Below, one piece after another: positions 35,448 to 43,921 of a DNA stretch of 64,000 nucleotides. The notes beneath the pieces were generated by a model, which had not been told where the DNA came from, made no database searches, and saw nothing but the letters and a program-made list of their open reading frames with translations. The stretch's first letter is position 1. Each line of letters opens with the position of its first letter. This DNA is from Schlegelella_A sp963778525 (GTDB taxonomy: Bacteria > Pseudomonadota > Gammaproteobacteria > Burkholderiales > Burkholderiaceae_C): assembly GCA_963778525.1 (NCBI GenBank), contig CAVZUJ010000002.1:1-64000 (forward strand), given 5' to 3'. The translations under genes were made by a program, and so were the position numbers.

Positions 35448-37661
35448 TCAGCCGGGCGACGCGAACAGGCGCTGGCGCAGGAACGTGAAGGTGAGGGCCC
35501 AGAAATGGGCGCGCTGCGCGTTGTCGGCGGCCAGGGCGTGGCCACCCTCGATGTTTTCGTAGTACTGCACGTCGTTGCCCAGCGCCAGCATCCGCGCCGC
35601 CATCTTGCGGGCATGGCCCGGGTGCACGCGGTCGTCGCGCGTCGACGTGGTGAACAGCACCGGCGGATATTTCACGCCGGCCTTCAGGTTCTGGTACGGG
35701 CTGTAGCGCGAGATGAAGGCCCACTCGGCCGGGTCGTCGGGGTCGCCGTACTCGGCCATCCACGATGCGCCCGCCAGAAGCTTGCTGTAGCGCTTCATGT
35801 CGAGCAGCGGCGCCTGGCAGACGACGGCGCTGAACAGGTCGGGCCGCTCGACCATCACCGCACCGACGAGCAGGCCGCCGTTGCTGCCGCCTTCGATGCC
35901 GAGGTGCCGGGTCGTCGTGAACTTGCGGGCGATCAGGTCTTCGGCCACGGCGATGAAGTCGTCGTAGCTCTTCTGCTTGTTCGACTTGACCGCCGCCTGG
36001 TGCCAGGTCGGCCCGAACTCGCCGCCGCCGCGGATGTTGGCCAGCACGTAGACGCCGCCCTGCGTCAGCCATTCGGTGCCGGTGGCCGCGGAGTAGTACG
36101 GGTTCATCGAGATCTCGAAGCCGCCGTAGCCGTAGAGCAGGGTCGGGGCATTGCCGCCGCCCGGCGCGGCGGCGCTCAGGCCCTTCGGCCAGACCACGAA
36201 GTAGGGCACGGCCGTGCCGTCTTTCGAGCGCGCGAAGAACTGGTCGACATGCATGCCGCCGGCGTCGAAGAACGTGGGCGCGGCCTTCACGGACTCGCGC
36301 TCGTCGCTGCCGGCGCGGGCCAGCGCCAGGGTTTCGGGGGTCAGGAAGTCGACGTAGCTGAACCAGTAGCGATCGGCGAGGCTGGCATCCGAGGTCGCGG
36401 CCACGCCGGGCTTGCCTTTCTCGGCGGGGACGCCGTCGATCAGCGGGTCGTAGAGCGCGGACACGCCGATCGTGCCGGGGAAAGGTGCCTTGACCTCGCG
36501 GCTCTTGAAGCTCGCGCCCGCCTTCTTCAGCTCGACGAGACGGCTGGCGACGTTGTCGAGGACGTCGAGCATGATGTAGTCGCGCATCTGCGCCCAGCCG
36601 GCGAGCGAGCGGGTCTTCGTCGGCGCGAAGAGAACCGTCATCTCGCGGCCGCCGGCCAGATAGGCATCGGCATTGCTGGCCAGGAGCGAGCCCGCGGCGA
36701 ACGTCTGCGTGCCGATCTTCCAGTCGCTGCGCAGCTCGATCAGGATCGTGTCGCGCATGAAGCTGACTTCGGCGTCGTCGGGCACGTCGATGGCAACCGT
36801 CGAGTTGCCTTGCAGCAGGAAGCGCTTGGAGTTCCAGAAGGCGATCGATCGCTGGAGAATCGTTCTTTCGTAGCCCGGCGTGCGATCCACGGTCACGTCG
36901 GCCGAGACGTCGGTGGCCGATGCCTCGAAGACGGTCGTGGCCGCGGCCAGCGGCGTGCCGCGACGCCAGCGCTTGATGATGCGTGGATAGCCCGAGGACG
37001 TCAGCGAGCCGGCTCCGAAATCGGTGGCGACGAAGACCGAATCGGCATCGATCCAGGTGACCCGCGACTTCGCTTCCGGCAGGGTGAAGCCGCCCTCGAC
37101 GAAGCGCTTGTCGACGCTGTCGAACTCGCGCACGACATCGGCGTCGGCACCGCCGCGCGAGAGCGAGACCAGGCAACGCCGATAGCTCGGGCCGAGGCAC
37201 GTCATGCCCTTCCAGGTCCAGTTCTCGTGCTCGGCGGCGCCGAGCGCATCGAGATCGAGCACGGTCTCCCACGGCACGTCGGCCTGGCGGTAGCCGGCGA
37301 GCGAAACGCGCCGCAGGATGCCGCGCTTGTGCTGCTCGTCCTGCCAGAAGTTGTAGAACGCGCTGGCGCGCCGCGTCACGCTCGGAATGCGATCGCGCGA
37401 GTTGTAGATCGAAAGCAGCTTGGCGTAGGTGGGCGCGTAGTCGGGACGCGCTTCGAGCGCGTGCTGGGATTCGGCGTTGCGAGCCCGCACCCAGTCGAGT
37501 GCCTGCATGCCGCCCACGTCTTCGAGCCAGAGGAAAGGATCGTCAGCCATCGGCTCGGCGGCGTGCGCCGGGAAAGCTGCTGAAACGAGGATCGTGCAGG
37601 CCAGCGCCGCAAGGCCGGCGGCCCGGCAACGCGATCGCACTGACAGGGGTGAAGAAGTCAT
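35448..37661 (-). CDS. prolyl oligopeptidase family serine peptidase (S9A), secreted
   Basis: About 737 residues with a signal peptide (CRAAGLAALACTILVSAAFP, cleavage near AHAAEP), so periplasmic or secreted. An N-terminal beta-propeller (residues about 80-430) is followed by the hydrolase domain with Ser593 in EGGSNGGLL, Asp677 in RDDRVHPGH and His708 in EGGHALA. It cleaves short peptides after proline or a related residue. I chose the ATG at 37661 (MTSSPLSVRSRCRAAG) because the signal peptide starts there; the open frame runs back to 37757. It is monocistronic. The 195-bp gap upstream (37662-37856) shows no gene. Confidence 0.93.
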   Translation of the reverse strand: MTSSPLSVRSRCRAAGLAALACTILVSAAFPAHAAEPMADDPFLWLEDVGGMQALDWVRARNAESQHALEARPDYAPTYAKLLSIYNSRDRIPSVTRRASAFYNFWQDEQHKRGILRRVSLAGYRQADVPWETVLDLDALGAAEHENWTWKGMTCLGPSYRRCLVSLSRGGADADVVREFDSVDKRFVEGGFTLPEAKSRVTWIDADSVFVATDFGAGSLTSSGYPRIIKRWRRGTPLAAATTVFEASATDVSADVTVDRTPGYERTILQRSIAFWNSKRFLLQGNSTVAIDVPDDAEVSFMRDTILIELRSDWKIGTQTFAAGSLLASNADAYLAGGREMTVLFAPTKTRSLAGWAQMRDYIMLDVLDNVASRLVELKKAGASFKSREVKAPFPGTIGVSALYDPLIDGVPAEKGKPGVAATSDASLADRYWFSYVDFLTPETLALARAGSDERESVKAAPTFFDAGGMHVDQFFARSKDGTAVPYFVVWPKGLSAAAPGGGNAPTLLYGYGGFEISMNPYYSAATGTEWLTQGGVYVLANIRGGGEFGPTWHQAAVKSNKQKSYDDFIAVAEDLIARKFTTTRHLGIEGGSNGGLLVGAVMVERPDLFSAVVCQAPLLDMKRYSKLLAGASWMAEYGDPDDPAEWAFISRYSPYQNLKAGVKYPPVLFTTSTRDDRVHPGHARKMAARMLALGNDVQYYENIEGGHALAADNAQRAHFWALTFTFLRQRLFASPG

Positions 37662-37856
37662 GAGAGCTCGGCATAAGAAATTTGCCTGTGTAAACGCTGG
37701 AACACGCGCCGGCAGGCTGGATGACGCGTCTTGAAGGAAGACGCCGATGCCGGGCAAGGTGCTTTCCGATGCCTCGGCGCCGCAATTCTGCCCATATTTG
37801 GCTCGGTCGCTGGCAACTGGACCCTGGCGGCTGGCGCCACTGAGCCGGCGGTCCGG

Positions 37857-38438
37857 TCAGAAACCTGAGCCCGCCTGCTTCAGGTACGCGATTTCCTCGG
37901 CCGTCGATGCGCGGCCGAGGATCGCGTTGCGATGCGGGAATCGCCCGAATCGTTCGATCACGGCGCGATGCCGGTGCGCGTAGTCGAGCATCTCGGCGTG
38001 GTCCGGTGCTTCGGCGACGAGCCGGGTGAAGAGACGGACCGACTCGTCCTGCATCGCCAGCCCCTCGGCGTGCTCGAAGGGCATGTAGGCGAACGCACGC
38101 ATGAATGGCGGCAAGGTCTCGTCGAAACGCCGACCGACCATGGCGCTGGCTTCGGCCAGGGCCTGCGCGTCGCCGGCGAAGGATCGCGGCTGGCCGCGAA
38201 AGGCATTGCGCGTGAGCTGATCGAGCAAGAGCACCCGCGCCAGGGCGCTGTGCGCTGAATCAGACCAGGCGTCGAGCTCGCCGCGCAGGGCGCGCTCGAT
38301 CAACGGCCCGAAACGCTCGGCGACGAGCGCGTCGAAGGCTTTGTCTTTCTTGAACCAGATGTCGCGCTGCGTGCCGAACGGAGCGCTGTCGGGCGCACCG
38401 AACCAGAAGTCGAGAACGCCTGGGACCTGCTCGTCCAC
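37857..38438 (-). CDS. DUF924 family protein (193 aa)
   Basis: Starts with GTG at 38438 (VDEQVPGVLDFWFG), five bases after the yaeQ stop. Family hallmarks are VLDFWFGAPDSAPFGTQRDI, WFKKDKAFDALVAERFGPLI, ARVLLLDQLTRNAFRG, ARAFAYMPFEHAEG and FPHRNAILGR. DUF924 proteins are soluble helical TPR-like proteins without a settled function. The tight spacing suggests co-transcription with yaeQ. Confidence 0.9.
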   Translation of the reverse strand: MDEQVPGVLDFWFGAPDSAPFGTQRDIWFKKDKAFDALVAERFGPLIERALRGELDAWSDSAHSALARVLLLDQLTRNAFRGQPRSFAGDAQALAEASAMVGRRFDETLPPFMRAFAYMPFEHAEGLAMQDESVRLFTRLVAEAPDHAEMLDYAHRHRAVIERFGRFPHRNAILGRASTAEEIAYLKQAGSGF

Positions 38439-38443
38439 GGCGT

Positions 38444-38992
38444 TCAGCCCAGGCGCTCCGGCACGACCCGGACCGAGCGCTCGCCGTCGGCGACCCAGAT
38501 CTCGCCGTCCTGCCGGTTCAGCTGCAGTTGCATGCCGCGGCCGGCCAGCAAGGCCAGCTCGCGGCTCTGCTCGCTCGGGACGAGCCAGGCCTCGACATTG
38601 CCGGCGCGCCGCACGCGCTGGCCGAGGCCGGCCCACCAGACCGGCGCGCCATGGCTGAAGGCGTAGACGCTGACCTTGTCGGCGCGGCCGCTGGCCTTCA
38701 CCAGTCGGCGCTCCTCGGGCTGGCCGACTTCGATCCAGTGGCGGATCCGGCCGGTCAGATCCCTTTCCCAAAGCTCGGGCTCTTCGGGCTCCCACATGCC
38801 CTTGGCCACCTCGAGCGCGCCGTCGCGCGAGTCGGCGGGCACATTGAGCGCGAAGGCGAGCAGGCGCATCATCATCCGCTCGTCGTTCTCGGAGGGATGG
38901 CGCGCGAGCGTCAATTGGTGATCGGCGTAGATCGCCCGATCGATGTCGGCGATCTGCAGCGTCGCCTTGCACACGGTTGCCTTCAATGCCAT
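38444..38992 (-). CDS. yaeQ: YaeQ family protein (182 aa)
   Basis: Starts MALKATVCKATLQIADIDRA at the ATG at 38992. YaeQ proteins are small soluble proteins with a nuclease-like (PD-(D/E)xK-related) fold; in enteric bacteria one was reported to affect haemolysin transcription. Conserved blocks are HPSENDERMMMRLLAFALN, WIEVGQPEERRLVKASGRAD and GEIWVADGERSVRV. Length is standard. It is divergent from the 90-residue gene at 39052. Confidence 0.92.
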   Translation of the reverse strand: MALKATVCKATLQIADIDRAIYADHQLTLARHPSENDERMMMRLLAFALNVPADSRDGALEVAKGMWEPEEPELWERDLTGRIRHWIEVGQPEERRLVKASGRADKVSVYAFSHGAPVWWAGLGQRVRRAGNVEAWLVPSEQSRELALLAGRGMQLQLNRQDGEIWVADGERSVRVVPERLG

Positions 38993-39051
38993 CGGCGGAC
39001 TCTGCCACAAGGCGGCGCCACAATGGCGCTTGAACTCGAAAGCGCCGAATC

Positions 39052-39324
39052 ATGAGCATGAAGAAATCCGATCTCGACAAGCAGATGGCCAAGAAGGTCG
39101 GCGGCCAGATGAAAGGCGCGGGCATTCCCGGCCGCTTCGCGCAAGGCGCGAGCGAGATGGTCGATCGGCGCGAGCAGAGGCGTCTCGATGCCGCCGCCGG
39201 GCTTGTGCCGTTCGCCTGCAAGCTGCCGTCGGATCTGGCCGCGACGCTGCGCGAGCGCGGCAGCGCTCATGCCGACGGCATCAACGGCCTCGTCGCCGAG
39301 CTGCTTCGCAAAGGCCTCGCCTGA
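39052..39324 (+). CDS. small conserved hypothetical protein (90 aa)
   Basis: Reads MSMKKSDLDKQMAKKVGGQM, GIPGRFAQGASEMVDRREQR and ends LRERGSAHADGINGLVAELL. I recall it as a small uncharacterised family of Burkholderiales. It has a basic N terminus, a conserved DRREQRRLD stretch and a C-terminal segment that looks like a ribbon-helix-helix-type helix pair (a DNA-binding possibility, not proven). The start may be the second ATG (MKKSDLDKQ). Convergent with the SRPBCC gene. Confidence 0.7.
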   Translation: MSMKKSDLDKQMAKKVGGQMKGAGIPGRFAQGASEMVDRREQRRLDAAAGLVPFACKLPSDLAATLRERGSAHADGINGLVAELLRKGLA

Positions 39325-39331
39325 AGCAGGC

Positions 39332-39862
39332 CTAGGGTTTTTCGGCTGCTGCCTTCAGGCCGAGCAGGCCTTCGCTGAAGTCCTTGCCCACCGTGCTGCC
39401 GGCGGTGAGGGCCATCCAGTGACGGAACGGGTTCTTGCCGACGTCGCCATTCATCGTCCAGGTCACCTTCGTCAGGGCATCCTGCGGCTCGAAGCGAAGC
39501 TCACCCGACGACGTGGTGCCGAAGTCCGGAAAATAGAGCTCGTAGGCGACGCGCCGGTTCGGTTCGATCTCGCTCAGGATCATGGCGCCGTCACCCTGGC
39601 TCCTGCTCTTCCAGCGCCAGGTCGCGCCCACGCCGCTCGGCGGCCCGCTGTACTCGATGCGCATCGACGGGTCGCGTCGCGTCCAGGGCGACCAGAGCTG
39701 CCAGGCGTGCGGATCGGCGACGAGCGGGTAGATCTTTTCCGGCGGTGCCGCCACCAGCACCGCGCGTGTGACCGTGAAGGTGGGCGGCAGCAGGAAGCCT
39801 CCGACCAGGACCACCGCGAAGAGCACGGCAGTCACCGTGACGAGCCATTTCACGAGCCACAT
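39332..39862 (-). CDS. SRPBCC family protein with N-terminal membrane anchor (176 aa)
   Basis: An N-terminal transmembrane helix (WLVTVTAVLFAVVLVGGFLL) is followed by a helix-grip domain of the polyketide cyclase/START type: VLVAAPPEKIYPLVADPHAW, WSPWTRRDPSMRIEYSGPPS and LTKVTWTMNGDVGKNPFRHW. Such domains bind hydrophobic ligands; the ligand here is unknown. The helix suggests the domain faces the periplasm. Confidence 0.85.
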   Translation of the reverse strand: MWLVKWLVTVTAVLFAVVLVGGFLLPPTFTVTRAVLVAAPPEKIYPLVADPHAWQLWSPWTRRDPSMRIEYSGPPSGVGATWRWKSRSQGDGAMILSEIEPNRRVAYELYFPDFGTTSSGELRFEPQDALTKVTWTMNGDVGKNPFRHWMALTAGSTVGKDFSEGLLGLKAAAEKP

Positions 39863-39975
39863 GTTGCCGCCTCCCCCGATCGTTCTTGTGGCGCGAGTCT
39901 GAACGCCGACGTGATGGCGTGCAACGGGTATCGTCAGGTGGCGGAGCCGGCATTCGACGCCGGCTTCGGCCTCGC

Positions 39976-41340
39976 ATGACCCGAGACGTCTTCGACCTGT
40001 TCATCATCGGTGCCGGCAGCGGCGGCGTACGCGCCGCGCGCATGGCCGGGCAGCGCGGCGCGCGCGTTGCCGTCGCCGAGGACGCCGCGCTGGGCGGAAC
40101 ATGCGTCAACCTCGGCTGCATCCCGAAGAAGCTGTACAGCTTCGCCGCCCACTATGCCGAGAGCTTCGAAGAGGCCGCCGGCTTCGGCTGGTCGCACGCC
40201 TCGTCGCACTTCGACTGGCCGACGCTGAAGGCCAATCGCGCGGTCGAGATCGCGCGCCTCAACGCCATCTATGGCGAGCTGCTCACGGGCGCGGGCGTGT
40301 CCCTGCTGCGCGGCCGGGCGCGGGTGGTCGGCGCCCACGAGGTCGAAGTGGACGGGGAGAGCTACGGCGCCGAGCGCATTCTGGTGGCCACCGGCGGCTG
40401 GCCCGTGCCGCTCGAGGTTGCGGGCAACGAGCTCGCGATCAGCTCGAACGAGATCTTCGATCTCGCCGAGTTCCCGAAACGGCTCGTCGTCGTGGGCGGC
40501 GGCTACATCGCCTGCGAGTTCGCCTCGATCTTCAATGGCCTCGGCAGCCAGGTCATCCAGGTCTGTCGCGCCGACCAGATCCTGCGCGGCTTCGACGACG
40601 AGGTGCGGCACTTCGTTGCGGCCGAGATGCGAAAGAAGGGCGTCGAGATCCGCTCGCGCAGCAAGATCGGATCGCTCGAGCGGCCCGGCCCCTCGGCCGC
40701 GATCCGCGTCCATTTGCACGGCGGCGATTCGCTCGAGGCCGACGCCGTGCTCGGCGCCACCGGGCGGACCCCGAACACCGCCGGGCTCGGCCTCGAAGCC
40801 TTGGGCGTCGAGCTCGCGCCGAACGGTGCGGTGGTGGTCGACGAAGGCTATCGCAGCAGCCTGCCGAGCCTCTATGCCATCGGCGACGTGATCGATCGGG
40901 TCCAGCTCACGCCGGTGGCGCTGGCCGAGGCGATGGCGCTCGTCGAAGTCCTGTTCGGCAGTGCCGGGCGCAAGGTCGACTACATGCAGATCCCGACGGC
41001 GGTGTTCACCCATCCCAACATCGGCACGATCGGCTTGTCCGAGCAGGACGCGCGCGCCCGCTTCGAGCGGATCCGCGTCTATCGCAGCGAATTCAAGCCG
41101 CTTCGCCACACCCTTTCGGGCAGCAGCGAACGAACGCTCATGAAGCTGGTGGTCGACGACGCCAACGATCGGGTGGTCGGGCTGCACATGGTCGGGGCCG
41201 ATGCCGGCGAGACGATCCAGGGCTTCGCGGTGGCCATGAAGGCAGGTGCCACCAAGGCCCATTTCGACGCTACGCTCGGCATTCACCCAACCGCCGCCGA
41301 GGAGTTCGTGACGATGCGAACTCCGGTGGTGGCATCATGA
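39976..41340 (+). CDS. gor: glutathione-disulfide reductase (454 aa)
   Basis: A class I pyridine nucleotide-disulfide oxidoreductase. The FAD motif is GAGSGGVRAARMAG; the redox pair is Cys43 and Cys48 in GGTCVNLGCIPKK; the second nucleotide site is VVGGGYIACEFASIFNG; and the C-terminal active-site His437 is in GIHPTAAEE. Where NADPH enzymes carry arginines after the second Rossmann loop, CRADQILRGFDDEVR is consistent with glutathione reductase. It keeps glutathione reduced in the cytoplasm. No frame problems. The next gene starts 28 bp later. Confidence 0.92.
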   Translation: MTRDVFDLFIIGAGSGGVRAARMAGQRGARVAVAEDAALGGTCVNLGCIPKKLYSFAAHYAESFEEAAGFGWSHASSHFDWPTLKANRAVEIARLNAIYGELLTGAGVSLLRGRARVVGAHEVEVDGESYGAERILVATGGWPVPLEVAGNELAISSNEIFDLAEFPKRLVVVGGGYIACEFASIFNGLGSQVIQVCRADQILRGFDDEVRHFVAAEMRKKGVEIRSRSKIGSLERPGPSAAIRVHLHGGDSLEADAVLGATGRTPNTAGLGLEALGVELAPNGAVVVDEGYRSSLPSLYAIGDVIDRVQLTPVALAEAMALVEVLFGSAGRKVDYMQIPTAVFTHPNIGTIGLSEQDARARFERIRVYRSEFKPLRHTLSGSSERTLMKLVVDDANDRVVGLHMVGADAGETIQGFAVAMKAGATKAHFDATLGIHPTAAEEFVTMRTPVVAS

Positions 41341-41368
41341 TGCGTTGTGTTTGAGGCCGGTTTTTGCC

Positions 41369-41839
41369 ATGTTCGAATCCTTCGGCGGCGCCTCGCGTCG
41401 CATCGTTCTTGCCCTCGGGCTCGGGCTCGCCACGGGCCTCGCGGGTGCTGCCGACAAGGCGGCCAAGCCCACGCCCTTGCTGACGCCCGCCCAGCTGCGT
41501 GACTGCGTGAGCCAGAAGGAGAAGCTGCACTCCCAGGTCGACGATGCGCTCAAGGACAAGGCGGGCGTCGAGGCCGACAAGGCCGAGATCGCGCGCACCG
41601 ACAGCGAGCTGTCCAGCGAGGTCGGCACGCTCGACCGGACCAGCGCCGAGGCCGTCAACGCGTTCAACGAGAAGGTCCAGGCGCGCGCCAGGATGGCCGA
41701 CGCGTACGAGGCCAAGGTCACGGCGTACAACGCCAAGGCCGAGGCCGTGAAGACCAGCCGCACGACGTATGAAACTTCGTGCGAGAACCGGCGCTACGAC
41801 GAGCGCGACCTGAGCGACCCGAAGGCGAAGAAGCCGTGA
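41369..41839 (+). CDS. exported coiled-coil hypothetical protein (156 aa)
   Basis: Begins MFESFGGASRRIVLALGLGL with a signal peptide ending near LAGAADK. The mature part is almost all charged helix (LHSQVDDALKDKAGVEADKA, VNAFNEKVQARARMADAYEA), a likely periplasmic coiled coil, with a cysteine near each end (LRDCVSQKE and TSCENRRYDE) that could pair. Its stop overlaps the start of the M3 peptidase (TGATG), so the two are translationally coupled. I recognise the type from Burkholderiales but know no function. Confidence 0.75.
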   Translation: MFESFGGASRRIVLALGLGLATGLAGAADKAAKPTPLLTPAQLRDCVSQKEKLHSQVDDALKDKAGVEADKAEIARTDSELSSEVGTLDRTSAEAVNAFNEKVQARARMADAYEAKVTAYNAKAEAVKTSRTTYETSCENRRYDERDLSDPKAKKP

Positions 41840-43908
41840 TGAATACCGACAACCCCCTGCTGCAACCCTGGACCGGTCCCTACGGCCTGCCGCCGTTCGC
41901 GCAGACGCGGGCCGAGCATTTCGAACCCGCGTTCGAGCTCGCGATGCGCCAGCATCTCGAGGAGATCGAGGCGATCGGCACTGCCGTCGAAGCGGCGAGC
42001 TTCGACAACACCGTGGCGGCACTCGATCGCGCCGGCCGCCTGCTGGACCGGATCGGGGGCATGTTCCACAACCTCACGTCGAGCGAGACTTCGCCCGAGC
42101 TGCAGGCGGTGGAGCGCAAGCTCGCGCCGGCCTTCGCCGCGCACGACAGCAAGCTCTACATGCACGCCGGCCTGTTCGCCCGCATCGACGCTCTGCATGG
42201 CCGGCGCCACGAGCTCGGGCTGAACGACGAGCAGCTGCGCGTCCTCGAGCGCTATCACATCGACTTCGTGCGGGCCGGAGCGAGGATGAGCGGCGAGCAG
42301 CAAAAGCGCTATGCCGACGTGATGCAGCGCCTCGCCGATCTCACGACGCGCTTCTCGCAGAACGTGCTGGCCGACGAGTCGCAGTTTCGTCTGGTCCTGA
42401 GCAGCGAGGCCGATCTCGCCGGCCTGCCCGATTTCGTCCGCGCCGCGGCGCGGCAGGCGGCGGCGGACCGCGGCCTGCCCGACGCCGGCGTGGTCACCCT
42501 GTCGCGGTCGAACATCGTTCCTTTCCTCACGTTCTCAGCGCGTCGCGATCTGCGCGAGGCCGCCTGGCGCGGCTGGACTTCGCGCGGGGAGCATGCCGGG
42601 ACGAGCGACAACCGCGAGGTCGCTGCCGAGATTCTTGCCCTGCGCCTGGAGCAGGCACGCCTGCATGGATACGCGTCGTACGCCGACTATGCGCTGGCCG
42701 ACACGATGGCGGGCAGCGAGGACGCCGTCACCGCGCTGCTCATGCAAGTCTGGAAGCCGGCGAGGGCGCGAGCCCTGGCCGAGCGCGAATCGCTCGAGGC
42801 GCTGGCGCGATCGCGCGGCGACGCCACCCCGATCGAGGCCTGGGACTGGCGCTTCTATGCCGAGAAGGTTCGCCAGCAGCGCTACGACCTCGACGAGGCC
42901 AAGATCAAGCCGTATTTCCCGCTCGAACGCATGGCCGCCGCGGCCTTCGATTGCGCCCAACGTCTCTTCGGCGTCGCCTTCGTCGCCAAGCCCGAGGTCC
43001 GGGTCTACCACCCGGACGTCGAGGTCTACGAAGTCCAGGGGGCGGATGGAAAGGCCATCGGCTTGTTCCTGCACGACAACTTCGCGCGCCCCAGCAAGCG
43101 CAGCGGCGCCTGGATGAGCGCCTATCGATCGCAGTCGAAGAACGCTGCCGCCGGCGGCGCGCCGGTGCTGCCCATCATCGTCAACAACAACAACTTCGCC
43201 AAAGGCGCGCCGGGCGAGCCGACGTTGCTGAGCTTCGACGATGCGCGCACCTTGTTCCACGAATTCGGCCACGGCCTGCATGGGCTGCTGTCGAACGTGA
43301 CCTACGAGCGCGTGGCCGGCACCAGCGTCCTGCGCGATTTCGTCGAGCTGCCTTCGCAGCTCTTCGAGCACTGGCTCGAGGAGCCCGAAGTGCTCAGGCG
43401 CCACGCCCGCCACTACCTCACGGGCGCGGCGATCCCCGACGCGCTGATCGACAAGCTGCACGCCGCGCGCCACTTCAACCAGGGTTACGAGACGGTGCGC
43501 TACACCGCCTCGGCACTTGTCGACATGGCGGCGCATGCGCAACGCGACCGACCCGTGGCCGACGTGGTCGCTTTCGAGCGCGCCGAGCTCGAGAAGATCG
43601 GGCTGCCGGCCGGCATCGGCCTCAACCACCGGCTGCCGCACTTCCAGCACCTGTTCTCCGGCTCGGGCTACGCAGCCGGCTACTACGTCTACCTGTGGGC
43701 CGAGGTGCTCGACGCCGATGGCTTCGAGGCGTTCGTGGAGGCCGGCAATCCGTTCGATGCCGCAGTGGCGCAGCGCCTGATGCGCTTCATCTACTCGGCC
43801 GGCAATTCGATCGAGCCGGGTGCAGCCTATCGCGCTTTCCGTGGCCGCGGTCCGACGCCGCAGCCGATGCTCAAGCAGCGCGGACTGCTCGAGGAAATTC
43901 CGGCCTAG
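41839..43908 (+). CDS. prlC: M3 family metallopeptidase (oligopeptidase A/PrlC-like)
   Basis: A zinc peptidase of about 690 residues without signal peptide, so cytoplasmic. The zinc site is H474-E-F-G-H478 in FHEFGHGLHGLLSNV, with the third ligand in FVELPSQLFEHWL. N-terminal PLLQPWTGPYGLPPFAQTRA and C-terminal HLFSGSGYAAGYYVYLWAEV are typical. It degrades oligopeptides, including released signal peptides. The ATG at 41839 overlaps the previous stop. It is convergent with the hybrid kinase, ten bases apart. Confidence 0.93.
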   Translation: MNTDNPLLQPWTGPYGLPPFAQTRAEHFEPAFELAMRQHLEEIEAIGTAVEAASFDNTVAALDRAGRLLDRIGGMFHNLTSSETSPELQAVERKLAPAFAAHDSKLYMHAGLFARIDALHGRRHELGLNDEQLRVLERYHIDFVRAGARMSGEQQKRYADVMQRLADLTTRFSQNVLADESQFRLVLSSEADLAGLPDFVRAAARQAAADRGLPDAGVVTLSRSNIVPFLTFSARRDLREAAWRGWTSRGEHAGTSDNREVAAEILALRLEQARLHGYASYADYALADTMAGSEDAVTALLMQVWKPARARALAERESLEALARSRGDATPIEAWDWRFYAEKVRQQRYDLDEAKIKPYFPLERMAAAAFDCAQRLFGVAFVAKPEVRVYHPDVEVYEVQGADGKAIGLFLHDNFARPSKRSGAWMSAYRSQSKNAAAGGAPVLPIIVNNNNFAKGAPGEPTLLSFDDARTLFHEFGHGLHGLLSNVTYERVAGTSVLRDFVELPSQLFEHWLEEPEVLRRHARHYLTGAAIPDALIDKLHAARHFNQGYETVRYTASALVDMAAHAQRDRPVADVVAFERAELEKIGLPAGIGLNHRLPHFQHLFSGSGYAAGYYVYLWAEVLDADGFEAFVEAGNPFDAAVAQRLMRFIYSAGNSIEPGAAYRAFRGRGPTPQPMLKQRGLLEEIPA

Positions 43909-43921
43909 GGCCTGGCCCTAG
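43905..43921. repeat. palindrome containing the stop codons of two convergent genes
   Basis: CTAGGGCCtGGCCCTAG is a perfect 8-1-8 palindrome. Its left arm holds the TAG stop of the M3 peptidase (43906-43908) and its right arm the TAG stop of the hybrid kinase on the other strand (43918-43920). Loop-forming space is too small for a normal terminator, though a slightly opened hairpin could serve both directions. Confidence 0.6.
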
